A stretch of DNA of 64,000 nt from Lentibacillus persicus (GCF_900112705.1 NZ_FOMR01000008.1:1-64000), one strand, 5' to 3'; shown: positions 16,153 to 25,981, counted from the first letter of the stretch. The notes: generated by a model from the letters alone, not told the origin. Program-made: numbers and translations.

Positions 16153-17961
16153 TCAACTTTGAATCATTGCAAGCACATCGTCGAGCACTTGGTTTTCGCC
16201 TGCTGTAAAATACCCTTGGAACGGGCAGCCAACCGTTTGCACACGCTCTATCACATTATCAATTCTGAACATATCGGGCGACAGCTCTTCATTCACCTCA
16301 TTCCAGAAGAGCGGGGTTGCCACCGCAGCATCTTCCTGCTTCCTTGGGGAGTAGGGGGCAACAATTGTTTTGCCCGCGCCGTGCTGTAAATAATCAATGT
16401 ACAGCCGGCCGCCGCGTTTATCTTTAAACCGTTCTGTCGTAAACAAGTCCGGCTGGCTTTTTTCGATTGTCCAGGCGATCGCCTGTGTGAAGATGCCTGT
16501 CTCCTCGTAAGTCATGCTGGCGGGAGGGATGGGTATATGAACTTGAAGCCCTTTACCGCCGGATGTCTTAATAAACGAAGTGAGCCGCAGATCATCCAGT
16601 ATCGTTTTTAGGATACAGGCTGCTTTCACGGCGAGTGAAAAATGATCTCTATCGGGCGGGTCGAGGTCAAAGACAATCTCAAGCGGCTTTTCACTCTGAA
16701 CCGTCTGAAAGGGAATATGGTATTCCAGCGCTCCGTGATTGGCAAACCAGATGAGGGAATCGAGATCCTGACAGACAAAATGCGTTTCGCCATCCTGCTC
16801 AACGGACGCAATAAAATCTGGCGCGTAATCCGGCAGATGCTTCTGGAAAAACGATTCGCCGTGGACACCATCCGGACTTCGGATGACCGTTAAAAGCCGA
16901 TTGGCTAAAAAAGGAAGCATATATGGTGAAATCTCACGCATATAAACGAGCAAATCCCCTTTGGTGAGCCCGGGTGAGGGCCAAAAACATTTGGCCGTAT
17001 TTGAAATGTTGATTGATTCAGGAAGCATCGCCATATCGAGCCGCAACGTTTGCCATGTACAATCGTCAGCTGATGTGTGGGGAAGCAGTCGTTTAAACGA
17101 AGGTTCGCGCAGCTCACTGCCAACGAAATCCAGCGTTTGAATTTCTGCACAAACGGCGGGAGGCAGACGGTATCCACCGTTTTCTTCGGTGCCGTTTTCC
17201 ACAAATAATTTTTTTAAAGCCGCATATGCCTCCTCGTTCAGTCCATGTTTGCACTTGCCAATTTCCACCGCCGTGCCGTCCCGGTAGACACAGACGGTAA
17301 AATAATCATTTTGCGGTTCATAAAGTGTCAGGAATCCTTTAATCATCCGCCAGTTTTTGATTTTAAACCAATCACGGTGCTTTTTCCCTTGCTGGTATCG
17401 GCTCCCTTGACGCTTAGCGACGATACCTTCACCTTTATACTTGAAAATGTTCCGCCATACCATCTCTAAATTCTCCGAAAAGTCTACATGATGCAGACGA
17501 GCCCCCATTCTACGCTCACCATTAAAGACTTCAGCCAGCTTTCTTTTTCGTTGATCAAACGTTTGATCAATAATCTCCGTGTCCCCGGCCTTAAACAGGT
17601 CAAATGCCATAAAACTTGCAGGGCGGCGGGCTGCCTCCGTTTTGATAAGCGCCTGCTTTTTTAATCGGCCGCGTTTTTGGATCAGCGAAAAGTTTCCCTG
17701 ATATCCGTTATTCAGTACGACCAGCTCCCCGTCCAGGGTGAGCGGCAAATATTCCCTCACATCATCTTCATGTTTCAGGCACATTTCAATAATTTCCGGG
17801 AAATTGTTGCTTAAATCATTACCGTTCCGGCTGACTAAGCGTATTGAACTGGGGTCAGACCCCCAATACAGGACACAACGGAAACCATCATATTTCACTT
17901 CATAAACCCAATCGTTGCCTTCAGGAAAGGCCTCACTCGGAATTGGCTTCATTACGTGCAT
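16153..17961 (-). CDS. ligD: ATP-dependent DNA ligase LigD (ligase-polymerase)
   Basis: A 602-residue two-domain protein for nonhomologous end joining. The N-terminal ligase has the adenylated lysine K23 in KYDGFR, then the oligonucleotide-binding fold with GEGIVAKRQGSRY and RDWFKIK. The C-terminal half (from about 310) is the archaeo-eukaryotic primase-type polymerase, with FDLDPPD near 445 and SGGKGLQVHIPI. Domain order (LIG-POL, no phosphoesterase) and length match B. subtilis LigD. Start ATG 17961 follows AGAGGTG. Divergent from ku. Confidence 0.93.
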   Translation of the reverse strand: MHVMKPIPSEAFPEGNDWVYEVKYDGFRCVLYWGSDPSSIRLVSRNGNDLSNNFPEIIEMCLKHEDDVREYLPLTLDGELVVLNNGYQGNFSLIQKRGRLKKQALIKTEAARRPASFMAFDLFKAGDTEIIDQTFDQRKRKLAEVFNGERRMGARLHHVDFSENLEMVWRNIFKYKGEGIVAKRQGSRYQQGKKHRDWFKIKNWRMIKGFLTLYEPQNDYFTVCVYRDGTAVEIGKCKHGLNEEAYAALKKLFVENGTEENGGYRLPPAVCAEIQTLDFVGSELREPSFKRLLPHTSADDCTWQTLRLDMAMLPESINISNTAKCFWPSPGLTKGDLLVYMREISPYMLPFLANRLLTVIRSPDGVHGESFFQKHLPDYAPDFIASVEQDGETHFVCQDLDSLIWFANHGALEYHIPFQTVQSEKPLEIVFDLDPPDRDHFSLAVKAACILKTILDDLRLTSFIKTSGGKGLQVHIPIPPASMTYEETGIFTQAIAWTIEKSQPDLFTTERFKDKRGGRLYIDYLQHGAGKTIVAPYSPRKQEDAAVATPLFWNEVNEELSPDMFRIDNVIERVQTVGCPFQGYFTAGENQVLDDVLAMIQS

Positions 17962-18051
17962 ATTCAACACCTCTATTTATAAAATGCCCTGCACTGCTGG
18001 ATAAATTCACGCCTCCAAAGACAAACTATGCGAAAAAGGAGGCAATGTTTT

Positions 18052-18894
18052 ATGCATACCATGTGGAAAGGCACCATCAGCTTCGGACTAGTCAACATTC
18101 CTGTCAAAATGCATGCCGCCACCGAAAATAAAGATATTAAATTAAGGAATTTGCACAAAGAATGCAAAACGCCGATTAAATACGAGAAAACATGCCCGAA
18201 CTGTGATAAGGAAGTTAACAATGACGACATTGTGAAGGCGTACGAATATGCGAAAAATAAATTTGTTGTGCTTGACGATGAAGAGCTTGAAAACCTGAAA
18301 AAAGAACAGAACGATAAAGCGGTTGAGATTATGGATTTTGTTAAGTTGGATGAGATTGATCCCATTTACTTCGAGAAGAGCTATTACCTTTCGCCGAATG
18401 ATGGCGGTGCTAAATCATACAGTCTGCTCCGTTCCGCCCTTGAAGAAACCGGAAAAATTGGGATTGCTAAAATGATGATCCGCTCGAAAGAACAGCTGGC
18501 CGTGATCCGGATTTATGAAAATACACTCGTCGTCGAAACAATTCATTATCCGGATGAGGTGCGTGATGTGAAAGACGTACCAAACGTGCCGGCAGAAGAC
18601 ACTAATGCTGAAAAGGAGCTGGAAACAGCTAAAATGCTGATCGATCAGCTTTCGGCTTCCTTTGAACCTGATAAATATCAGGATGAGTATCGTACAGCCT
18701 TAATGGAACTGATTGAAGCGAAAAAGGAGGGCGAGGAAGTAACTACCAGTACAGAACAACCGAAACCGGATAATGTCACAAATCTGATGGATGCGCTTGA
18801 GGAATCTCTGAACCGTGCGCAAAAAGATAAAAAAGGCAAAACAAAACGAAAACCAGCCGCACAAACGAAAGAAAAGAAAAAAGTGGCAAAATAA
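18052..18894 (+). CDS. ku: Ku protein (NHEJ end-binding)
   Basis: A 280-residue bacterial Ku homodimer subunit that rings DNA ends and recruits LigD. The sequence starts MHTMWKGTISFGLVNIPVK, carries CKTPIKYEKTCPNC (residues about 39-52), the FEKSYYLSPND region and a lysine-rich tail (KKGKTKRKPAAQTKEKKK) as in long Bacillus Ku proteins. ATG 18052 is nine bases after AAAGGAGG. The pair ku/ligD is divergent over a 90-bp gap, so the two promoters share that space; in B. subtilis both are made in the forespore under sigma-G. Confidence 0.94.
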   Translation: MHTMWKGTISFGLVNIPVKMHAATENKDIKLRNLHKECKTPIKYEKTCPNCDKEVNNDDIVKAYEYAKNKFVVLDDEELENLKKEQNDKAVEIMDFVKLDEIDPIYFEKSYYLSPNDGGAKSYSLLRSALEETGKIGIAKMMIRSKEQLAVIRIYENTLVVETIHYPDEVRDVKDVPNVPAEDTNAEKELETAKMLIDQLSASFEPDKYQDEYRTALMELIEAKKEGEEVTTSTEQPKPDNVTNLMDALEESLNRAQKDKKGKTKRKPAAQTKEKKKVAK

Positions 18895-19017
18895 TATCAC
18901 TTATTTCAATGCAATTACGTTTCAATAACAAATGCCGTATACTCGACTTAACAAAGCTTTATATGGGGTATAATTAAGGAAAAGGCAAAGGGAATTTAAG
19001 TAAAGGATTGAAGCGAC

Positions 19018-20040
19018 ATGGAACGTAATGCGTATTTTGACAATGCTAAGCTGATATTAATTTTTCTCGTTGTGTTTGGTCATATTATTCAGCCATTCAC
19101 AAATGACGCGGCAGGTGTGAACACGCTGTATCTTTGGATTTATACGTTTCATATGCCTGCCTTCATTTTCCTGGCAGGTTTTTTTGCCAAAGGTTCAGGG
19201 AATTTAGCTTATATCAGGAAATTAGCACAGAAATTATTGATACCATACTTGATTTTTCAAGTTATTTATACAGGCTATTATTTTCTTATCGGGAAAGACG
19301 GCTGGCAGCTCGAAATGTTCTATCCGCACTGGGCGCTCTGGTTTCTGTTCAGTTTATTCAGCTGGCATATGTTCCTGATTCTATTTAAAAAAATACCGGC
19401 GGTTATGGGGCTTTCAATTGCTGTCGGAATTGGCCTGATTGTTGGCTACTTTGGCGAGGTCGGGCATACGTTCAGCTTATCGCGTACGTTTGTCTTTTTC
19501 CCGTTTTTCCTGATGGGGTATTGGATAACGCAAAAGCAGGTTCTGTTTTTGAAGCGAGTACAGCTGAAAGCAGCAGCGATTGTTGTCATGCTGGTAATTG
19601 CGGTTGGTATCTACTATGCACCTGAATTTAACACAGGGTGGCTGCTTGCTTCCAAATCGTACAGTACGTTGGGGCTGCCTGAATATGGCATCATTGCCCG
19701 GCTGTTAGTTTACGTGACATCTGCAATTATGGCAGCAGGCTTTTTGGCCTGGGTGCCCGAAAAACGCAGTAAGTTAACATTTCGGGGAACACAAACCCTT
19801 TATGTTTATTTGCTTCACGGCTTTTTCGTGCAATTTTTCCGCGAAAACGATATGTTTGCAGTAAATAGTGTGATAGATTTGCTTGGTCTTGCTGCTTTGT
19901 CGGCATTAATTGTGCTTGTGCTTTCAAGCAGGCCGATGCGCGGTTTCTGGCAGCCGGTCGTTGAAGGAAAGATGTCCATTTTGAAAGCCCGGCTTATACC
20001 AGACGAACGGAAAAAGGATAAGCAGAATCTCAGTGCTTAA
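19018..20040 (+). CDS. Acyltransferase family 3 membrane protein (YfiQ/OatA-like)
   Basis: A 340-residue integral membrane protein with about ten helices. Typical acyltransferase-3 marks are RNAYFDNAKLILIFLVVFGH (His near 23) and TFHMPAFIFLAGFFAK, where RxxxFD and the conserved His are proposed for acyl transfer. TLYVYLLHGF closes the core. These enzymes O-acetylate sugars or polysaccharides on the cell surface, though the acceptor is unknown here. AAAGGA precedes the ATG. An SDR with a sugar-reductase look follows by 25 bases. Confidence 0.82.
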   Translation: MERNAYFDNAKLILIFLVVFGHIIQPFTNDAAGVNTLYLWIYTFHMPAFIFLAGFFAKGSGNLAYIRKLAQKLLIPYLIFQVIYTGYYFLIGKDGWQLEMFYPHWALWFLFSLFSWHMFLILFKKIPAVMGLSIAVGIGLIVGYFGEVGHTFSLSRTFVFFPFFLMGYWITQKQVLFLKRVQLKAAAIVVMLVIAVGIYYAPEFNTGWLLASKSYSTLGLPEYGIIARLLVYVTSAIMAAGFLAWVPEKRSKLTFRGTQTLYVYLLHGFFVQFFRENDMFAVNSVIDLLGLAALSALIVLVLSSRPMRGFWQPVVEGKMSILKARLIPDERKKDKQNLSA

Positions 20041-20064
20041 AAGCTGAAAAGGATGGTGAGAACC

Positions 20065-20892
20065 ATGAAAGTATGTGTGTTCGGCGCAAGCGGCTATGCA
20101 GGTTCTTCTGTATATGATTTGTTGAGAAAGGATTCCGATATAGATGTGACCGGCACGTATCTTGAAGAGCCGGCAGCATTCGATGACTTGTATAAATTGG
20201 ATGTCAATGAACCCGAATCGTTTTCAGCGTTCTATAAGGAACAACAGCCGGATGTTGTCGTCTGGTCAGTTATGAGCGGTCCGTATGAAGATGAACTCGT
20301 ACACGAAGGCCTACGTCATGTCATCACGCATCTAACACCACAGACGAAATTGGTGTATCTGTCAACCGATTTTGTTTTTACAGAGGGCAGTGGTCCTTAT
20401 TATGAAGATCACCCGACGTCCGGTTTGCCGGAGGACCATCCTCTAAGCACGTATACGAATGCCAAAGTTAAGGCAGAGCGTTTTATCAGCAGAGAACTGT
20501 TAAATTATACAATTCTCAGGGCCGGACCGATTTATGGTGAAAATAAGATTGGGCAGCTCGATGAACGAACCGACAAGTTGCTTGCTCAATTGCGCCTGCG
20601 TAATACAGCTGCTTATCGTGATGATCTTATCCGGACTTTCGTGCATGTCAATGATTTAGCAGGATCAGCAGTTGAGTTTGTGAAGAATGATCTCACCGGG
20701 ATTTATCATGCCGGGCCGGATAAGCGTCATAGTTTTTACGAGTTCATGACACAAATGGCGGAACAGCTGGGCTATTCTGCCGATTCAGTGGAAAAAGCTT
20801 CTGAATATGAAGAGCCGGATAAAGAAATTCCGAAAAACACAGCATTAAAAACTGAGAAAATAAGGAACGCTATCAAGCAGAAATTTCGTTAA
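20065..20892 (+). CDS. SDR family oxidoreductase (RmlD-like)
   Basis: A 275-residue extended SDR. GASGYAG at residues 7-13 binds the nucleotide, VVWSVMSGPYEDEL replaces the usual NxAA segment, LVYLSTDFVF and YTNAKVKAE provide the Ser/Tyr/Lys active site near 98 and 132. It is nearest to dTDP-4-dehydrorhamnose reductase (RmlD), but no other rhamnose gene is near. Start ATG 20065 after AAAGGATGG. Probably cotranscribed with the acyltransferase. Confidence 0.8.
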   Translation: MKVCVFGASGYAGSSVYDLLRKDSDIDVTGTYLEEPAAFDDLYKLDVNEPESFSAFYKEQQPDVVVWSVMSGPYEDELVHEGLRHVITHLTPQTKLVYLSTDFVFTEGSGPYYEDHPTSGLPEDHPLSTYTNAKVKAERFISRELLNYTILRAGPIYGENKIGQLDERTDKLLAQLRLRNTAAYRDDLIRTFVHVNDLAGSAVEFVKNDLTGIYHAGPDKRHSFYEFMTQMAEQLGYSADSVEKASEYEEPDKEIPKNTALKTEKIRNAIKQKFR

Positions 20893-20920
20893 TATCTATT
20901 GAATACGTGAAAAAAAGCTG

Positions 20921-21135
20921 GGATAGAAGGTTTAAAAGGGAATAAAAAAAGACGAGCGATTATTGGGAAGGGAAGCGGGATACGTCGCTACGGAAATATG
21001 CTGCGCTTTCCGCGGGCGGCTGGCGAGCCTCCTCGTGCAAGGCACTTCGGTGTCTCGCCTATGCCTTTTTTCCCGCAGGAGTCTCCGCATATTTCCTCCG
21101 CTTACCTATGCTATCGCTCGTCTTTTATATTGAAT
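20921..21135. repeat. MITE-like palindromic element, copy R1
   Basis: Starts GCTGGGATAGAAGG, then AAGACGAGCGAT, and near its end ATCGCTCGTCTTTT, a reversed match. Inner arms GGAAATATGC and GCATATTTCC are also inverted. The core has CTTTCCGCGGGCGGCTGG and CCGCAGGAGTCTCCGCATAT. It shares these blocks with R2 and R3. It has no coding capacity and fills the gap between two convergent genes. Confidence 0.85.
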
Positions 21136-21162
21136 TTTATTATATTCCGGGTTTAACAGCTT

Positions 21163-22509
21163 TTAAAAAATCATATGTGCGATCAATGTAATGATCGGCA
21201 GCGTGATAAGCGTCCGGAGCAGAAAGATAATAAATAAGTCTTTCAGTGATACCGGTACTTTGGAACCGAGCAGCAGACCGCCGACTTCGGACATGTAAAT
21301 TAGTTGGGTAACTGATAAGGCACCGATAATAAACCGGGTAATTTCTGCTTCGATTGATGCCCCGATAATCGCCGGCAGAAACATATCAGCAAAGCCGATC
21401 AGCATCGTTTCAGACGCTTCCTGCGCATACGGTACCTGCATCAATTCAAGCAGCGGAATGAACGGAAGGCCGAGCCAGCCAAATACCGGTGTATATTCTG
21501 CAATAATCAGGGCAATCAGACCGAATGCCATAACAATCGGTGCTACGCCCATCCACATATCGAGAATGTTCTGGCCGCCTTCTTTAAAGAACTTATAAAT
21601 ACTGTTTTGTTTGCTTGCCCGGTCCAATGCTTTTTTATAACCAAACGTAAAACTGTTGTAGCCTGCGGGGATTTCTTCCTCAATGCCTTCAGACGACTCC
21701 GTTACATAGGTGTCGGCCTTCTTGGAAAGCGGTGGAATCCGCGGCATAATTAAAGCAGCTATGAACCCCGCAGCAATAACAGTAAGATAAAACGGGATGA
21801 ACATATTCCCAAGATCCATTTCGGCAAAGATGACAAGTGTAAATGTAATGGATACAACGGAAAACGTCGTACCGATAACGGCAGCCTCACGTTTGGTATA
21901 GTAGCCTTCCTCATACTGTTTACTTGTCATGAGAACGCCAATCGTGCCGTCTCCTATCCATGATGCCAATGAATCAATTGACGAGCGGCCCGGAAGTCTG
22001 AATAACGGCCGCATAACTTTTGTCATCAGCGTGCCAAAGAAATCAAGCAGCCCATAATTCATCAACAGCGGCAAAAATAGACCGGCGAATAGAAACACGG
22101 CAAATAAAACGTGCAATAAATCTCCGAGCAGAAGTTGCCCGGTGACATCACTATGAATTGCTTCAGGACCCAGCCGAAAGAATACCATCACCGCAAAAAC
22201 AGCAGCTAAAATCCTAGTAATCGTCCAAAACGTACTTGTATAAAATAACCCATGGAAGAAAGGCGTTTTCCCGAAGGCACTTGGCCCGATGATTTTGGCA
22301 ATAACCGTGAGCACCGCTGTCAGAATTATAATAACCATCATGATTGCTGATAGCTGATCAGCGAGAGCTTCCTGAAGCCGGCCGGCTAAGACGGCAATCG
22401 GTATTGTCAGACCATCCCCAGAGCCGACTGGCGTCATGAACAGGAAAACCCCGAGGAGGGAAGGAATAATAAATTTTAAGTGATCACTTATTGTGTATGT
22501 GTTTTTCAT
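21163..22509 (-). CDS. YjiH family membrane protein (nucleoside-recognition/Gate domain)
   Basis: A 448-residue protein with ten or more predicted helices, containing the Gate-like fold (SWIGDGTIGVLMTSKQYEEGYYTKREAAVIGTTFSVVS, around residues 188-225) that is typical of YjiH and of spore-maturation SpmA-type proteins. Motifs PVGSGDGLTIPI near 26 and GFADMFLPAIIGASI near 380 also fit. A transport role is assumed in the literature but no substrate is set. Solitary gene. Confidence 0.85.
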   Translation of the reverse strand: MKNTYTISDHLKFIIPSLLGVFLFMTPVGSGDGLTIPIAVLAGRLQEALADQLSAIMMVIIILTAVLTVIAKIIGPSAFGKTPFFHGLFYTSTFWTITRILAAVFAVMVFFRLGPEAIHSDVTGQLLLGDLLHVLFAVFLFAGLFLPLLMNYGLLDFFGTLMTKVMRPLFRLPGRSSIDSLASWIGDGTIGVLMTSKQYEEGYYTKREAAVIGTTFSVVSITFTLVIFAEMDLGNMFIPFYLTVIAAGFIAALIMPRIPPLSKKADTYVTESSEGIEEEIPAGYNSFTFGYKKALDRASKQNSIYKFFKEGGQNILDMWMGVAPIVMAFGLIALIIAEYTPVFGWLGLPFIPLLELMQVPYAQEASETMLIGFADMFLPAIIGASIEAEITRFIIGALSVTQLIYMSEVGGLLLGSKVPVSLKDLFIIFLLRTLITLPIITLIAHMIF

Positions 22510-22778
22510 TAATAGTACCTCACATGTTGTTTAAATTATGACATCATACGATAAATGAATATAACGTATAGCGCATAAATATACATTACCATGCAGAGGT
22601 ATTGTTACGCAATGGTTTTTAGGGTCGTTGAGAAGAGCTGACTGTGATATAATAAGATAAGAAGAAGCGAAGAAAAATGTTAAACGCGCTGGAATATCGG
22701 GAAAAGACACAAACGTATAAATAAATAACCCGAAGCATTTACGTGCTCGTGGATTAATATCGAAGAGGAGTGTTGATA

Positions 22779-23096
22779 ATGAGCGATTTCTTGAAAAAAG
22801 GGTTTTTATTGGGACTTGGTGCAGCTGTTACCGGGAAAGAAAAACTGGATAGCAAATTACAGCAGATGGTTGAAAAAAATGAGTTGACGCAGGAACAGGC
22901 CAGAACGGTCATGCGCAATTTTATGGATAAAGGCGAAATGAAAACGGATGAATGGAACACGAAGCAATTTGAACAAACGCAGCAGATGGCAAAAGACCTG
23001 GGCCTGGCTACGAAGGAAGATATTAACGAACTAAGAGCCCGGATTTCTGAGCTTGAATCCCAACTGGCTGAACGTGAACAACAGGAAAGTCAATGA
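22779..23096 (+). CDS. Phasin-like coiled-coil protein
   Basis: A 105-residue protein: a short hydrophobic N-terminus (FLKKGFLLGLGAAVTGKEKL), then a long charged helix ending LRARISELESQLAEREQQ with heptads, thus a coiled coil. The layout resembles small phasin/polyhydroxyalkanoate-granule-associated (PHA_gran_rgn) proteins of Bacillaceae, though no PHA genes are in this window. Start ATG 22779 follows GAGGAG. The family call is tentative. Confidence 0.6.
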   Translation: MSDFLKKGFLLGLGAAVTGKEKLDSKLQQMVEKNELTQEQARTVMRNFMDKGEMKTDEWNTKQFEQTQQMAKDLGLATKEDINELRARISELESQLAEREQQESQ

Positions 23097-23217
23097 TGCC
23101 GATAAATGTCGATTATCTGTAAGTTTTGTAAATTGAAAAAATTGTATTGATATTCGTCGGTGGCAGCAGTATAATCAAATTAGAATAACGTTAATCACAG
23201 GGGGAGTATGTGGCGTT

Positions 23218-23358
23218 ATGGAAAGTTTTGCAGAAATGAGAGAGAAAACAGAAAAGAAATTGGGCAGGGGCCTTTATGAAGATGAGCTCCTCTTTATGCA
23301 ATGGGTATACGAGCGTTATGAACAAGAGCGGGAAACGATAAATACAACAACCAATTGA
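23218..23358 (+). CDS. Small acidic/basic protein of 46 residues, unknown
   Basis: A short frame from ATG 23218 to TGA, with CAGGGGGAG upstream and a good terminator 20 bases after its stop. The peptide (ESFAEMREKTEKKLGRGLYE, then LLFMQWVYERYEQERETI) looks like one amphipathic helix. Ribosome site plus terminator favour a real gene. No family is recognised. Confidence 0.5.
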   Translation: MESFAEMREKTEKKLGRGLYEDELLFMQWVYERYEQERETINTTTN

Positions 23359-23377
23359 TTATACTGTTATGATTAAA

Positions 23378-23402
23378 GTCTTGGATATTTCCAAGGCTTT
23401 TT
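23378..23402 (+). terminator. Terminator after the 46-residue gene
   Basis: GTCTTGGA and TCCAAGGC arms with a four-base loop, then TTTTTA. Confidence 0.8.
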
Positions 23403-23466
23403 ATAGTGAGAAGGAAGAGGGCGTGTTATAATGAGCGATGGATTATATGAAAAAGGGTGACGTATA

Positions 23467-23757
23467 ATGGCGGTATCGACTGAAACCGTTCTGCAAAAAA
23501 TGAAACAGGAATTGGCCGAAGCGCAACAGTCTTCTGCTGATCAAGCCACCATGAAAAAGCACATTGCCAATATTCAGCTTCTTTGTGAGTTATTGATGGA
23601 AGAGGAACCGTCTTCTTCTGAGAAACAAACCTCACGCGATATAACAGCTAAAGAAATGAAGGCGATGATGGGTAATAAATCTGTGCGCAAAGGCACCGAA
23701 CCAGAACACACAATTAACCATGAAGGTGCAAATGGTGAATCCATTTTTGATTTTTAG
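23467..23757 (+). CDS. ywdI: YwdI family protein
   Basis: A 96-residue soluble protein, N-terminal helical (TETVLQKMKQELAEAQQ, IANIQLLCELLMEE), with a disordered middle and the C-terminal HEGANGESIFDF usual in YwdI. It precedes ywdK as in B. subtilis. AAAAAGGGTGA is upstream of the ATG. Role unknown. Confidence 0.8.
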   Translation: MAVSTETVLQKMKQELAEAQQSSADQATMKKHIANIQLLCELLMEEEPSSSEKQTSRDITAKEMKAMMGNKSVRKGTEPEHTINHEGANGESIFDF

Positions 23758-23784
23758 TATAACCATGAAAGGATCGACACATCA

Positions 23785-24153
23785 ATGAAATTTTTTCTTA
23801 TACTTGGCGCAATTAACGGGTTTTTGGCCGTTGCACTCGGTGCTTTCGGGGCGCACGGTCTGGAAGCAAAACTGTCCGAAAAAGCCTTGGGAACATGGGT
23901 AAAAGCTGTTAACTATCAAATGTTCCATACGATGGCACTTCTTGTAACAGGTCTGCTCATGGCAAAGATTCAAAGCGGCGGCATGGCCTGGGCCGGCTGG
24001 ATGTTTTTAATCGGCATTGTCCTGTTCTCGGGAAGTCTTTATCTTTACTCGACGAGCGGTATCAAAACATTCGCCATGATAACCCCTTTTGGCGGGGTGG
24101 CATTTTTAGTCGGTTGGGTACTTTTGGGGTACGCTGTGGTTAAATATTTATAA
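23785..24153 (+). CDS. ywdK: DUF423 membrane protein YwdK
   Basis: A 122-residue membrane protein with four helices and the family signature GAFGAHGLEAKLSEKALGTW at residues 18-37, then YQMFHTMALL and SGSLYLY. Follows ywdI by 27 bases and is probably in its operon. No function is known for DUF423. The end overlaps the convergent gene by six bases. Confidence 0.88.
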   Translation: MKFFLILGAINGFLAVALGAFGAHGLEAKLSEKALGTWVKAVNYQMFHTMALLVTGLLMAKIQSGGMAWAGWMFLIGIVLFSGSLYLYSTSGIKTFAMITPFGGVAFLVGWVLLGYAVVKYL

Positions 24154-24399
24154 AAAGAATAGAAGAATGGCAGCCAGCAGCATCAGTATTCCAGCTTTAA
24201 CAAACTGTTTGATGCCCTCGGCTGCCTTGTTTGTATTAAATTGCAGCAGACCTTCGGAAAAAATACTCACGGCAACGAGCAGCAGACTGAATAACATCAG
24301 GATTGCTGTTCCTTGTACAACTGCTGTCAGGCCTATAATGACAGCAAGTGCGAGCGTGATGAGTTCCATGCGTTTATACTTTTCATAAGGATTGTGCAT
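24148..24399 (-). CDS. Small membrane protein, unknown function
   Basis: An 83-residue protein beginning HNPYEKYKRMELITLAL, then two or three hydrophobic stretches. The ATG at 24399 sits eight bases after AAAGGGG, whereas an in-frame ATG two codons earlier would be too close. Ends six bases inside ywdK from the opposite strand. No family recognised. Confidence 0.65.
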   Translation of the reverse strand: MHNPYEKYKRMELITLALAVIIGLTAVVQGTAILMLFSLLLVAVSIFSEGLLQFNTNKAAEGIKQFVKAGILMLLAAILLFFL

Positions 24400-24544
24400 A
24401 GCCATTGCCCCTTTGCAGGTGAAAACAATGCAAGCGCCTGCCAACGTACGAGCGCTTTAGTTAAATATCAATCCTGGAAAATCGGTCTATCCTCCGTTTT
24501 CTGCAGCTTTTGTTTATCGTCTGGCACGAGGGGGGTTGAGACAT

Positions 24545-24988
24545 TCACCCATTGGAATTAAACGGATATTCATAATTTAATTCTTCGTCAAACGTGATAT
24601 AATCCAGATAAATCATTAAAAGTAAGTATCTTCTGCCTGTTTGTCTCTCGCGCAGAATGATATGGTCTCTTCCGGCTGCTTCAACGATTCCACGAAAGAT
24701 CCTGGCATTCCATTCCTCATTATTTTCAAATGTCATGTACACAGTCGCTTCCTTGCCTTCATTTAACCGCAAAATATTTTCAATATACGATTGCTCCATA
24801 GGCATTTGATTCTGACCTGTCGGTGGTTGCATCTGTTGTGGCTGTTGCTGTTGTTGCTGCTGTGGCTGGTTTTGGGGCATTTGTCTCGGATCGTAAACAG
24901 GATAATATGCCGGAGAAGATTGTGGATAGTAGTAATATGGATTTGACTGGTAAGGACCGCCGTAATTTGCATTGTTTTCGTCACTCAT
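24545..24988 (-). CDS. gerQ: Spore coat protein GerQ
   Basis: A 147-residue protein. Residues 1-75 are low complexity rich in Tyr, Pro, Gln and Asn (a run of seven Gln), the rest is the conserved GerQ domain (SYIENILRLNEGKEATVYMT, RIFRGIVEAAGRDHIILRE, RYLLLMIYLDYITFDEE). GerQ is cross-linked into the coat by transglutaminase and is needed to place the cortex-lytic CwlJ for germination. ATG 24988 follows AGGAGG. No cwlJ lies next to it here, unlike in B. subtilis. Confidence 0.93.
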   Translation of the reverse strand: MSDENNANYGGPYQSNPYYYYPQSSPAYYPVYDPRQMPQNQPQQQQQQQPQQMQPPTGQNQMPMEQSYIENILRLNEGKEATVYMTFENNEEWNARIFRGIVEAAGRDHIILRERQTGRRYLLLMIYLDYITFDEELNYEYPFNSNG

Positions 24989-25204
24989 AAAGAAAACCTC
25001 CTGTATCTGAAATAAAAAACCAATGACTGTTCGGGCATGCAGACGAAGCGGGAAAAACAATGTGCTGTTATGTTTCCACTGGTTCAATCATACATCAGCC
25101 TGATGATTAGGGCTCCTAAATATACCTATGACAGTGAAATCAAATTGATGACAACTGCAGATGAAAAAATTGGGAGGGGGCGTGACAGCCATTGAAATGA
25201 AAAA

Positions 25205-25233
25205 AGAACCGGCTTTTCGCCGATTCTTTTGAT
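25205..25233 (-). terminator. Terminator of hemQ
   Basis: Read on the minus strand: AGAATCGGC, GAAAA loop, GCCGGTTCT, then a run of T, just after the hemQ stop codon. Confidence 0.75.
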
Positions 25234-25240
25234 AGTTTAG

Positions 25241-25981
25241 TTAAACATGTAAATACGTATCGATGTTCGCTTTTGGCAAATGATTGCCGACGAAAAACGC
25301 GCCAAATTCGCCGTAAAGGGCACTGACTTCATCGAAACGCATTTCGTAAACGATTTTTTTCAATTGGAGAACATCGTGGGCAAACAGTGTGACGCCCCAT
25401 TCCCAGTCGTCGAATCCAAATGAGCCGGTAATAATTTGTTTCACTTCGCCGGCATATTTGCGGCCGGTTTTTGAATGTTCATAGAGCAGTTTGGCACGCT
25501 CTTTAAAACTGAGTGAATACCAGTTTTCCTCACCTTCACGGCGCTTATCCATCGGGTAGAACGACACATAATCCCATTTTGGCAAAATCGGATAAAGTCG
25601 TTCGCGTGTTTTCGGATCTTCTGCGGAACTGTTGCCGCTGTATTGGGAAAGCTCCACAACCGAAACGTATGAGTGTGCAGGAATCAAAAACTCAGCAAAT
25701 TTAGTTTTATTAAACGCGGTCTCGATATCTGACAGTTCATCCATTGTGGGGCGTAAAAACATAAACATCAGATCGGCTTTTTGACCGACAATTTTATAGA
25801 GCGCGTGGCTGCCTTTTTCAGCCTCTTCAACTGCTTCCCATTTTGTCAGCAGTTCTTTAAACTCTTCAATTGCTTCAAGCCGTTCCTCATTCGAAACTTT
25901 TTTCCATGAAGTCCAGTCCATCGTGCGCATGTCATGCAAGCAATACCAGCCATCCAGCGTTTTAACGGCTTCAGCTGCCAT
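25241..25981 (-). CDS. hemQ: Hydrogen peroxide-dependent heme synthase (coproheme decarboxylase)
   Basis: A 246-residue member of the chlorite dismutase fold that converts coproheme III to heme b in the Gram-positive heme route (B. subtilis YwfI). Conserved features include [40 protein letters not shown] (catalytic tyrosine region, near 142-157), [20 protein letters not shown] with the heme-ligand histidine region nearby, and [12 protein letters not shown] 25981 follows GAAGGAGAG. Divergent from pta, as in relatives. Confidence 0.93.
   Translation of the reverse strand: MAAEAVKTLDGWYCLHDMRTMDWTSWKKVSNEERLEAIEEFKELLTKWEAVEEAEKGSHALYKIVGQKADLMFMFLRPTMDELSDIETAFNKTKFAEFLIPAHSYVSVVELSQYSGNSSAEDPKTRERLYPILPKWDYVSFYPMDKRREGEENWYSLSFKERAKLLYEHSKTGRKYAGEVKQIITGSFGFDDWEWGVTLFAHDVLQLKKIVYEMRFDEVSALYGEFGAFFVGNHLPKANIDTYLHV

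Noticed and set aside
15880-16389. Open frame with PNRASAA repeats overlapping the 21-bp array, and similar frames on the other strand
   Set aside because: A 21-bp unit keeps all six frames open; there is no ribosome site, and the frame overlaps the tcyP terminator and the ligD 3' end.
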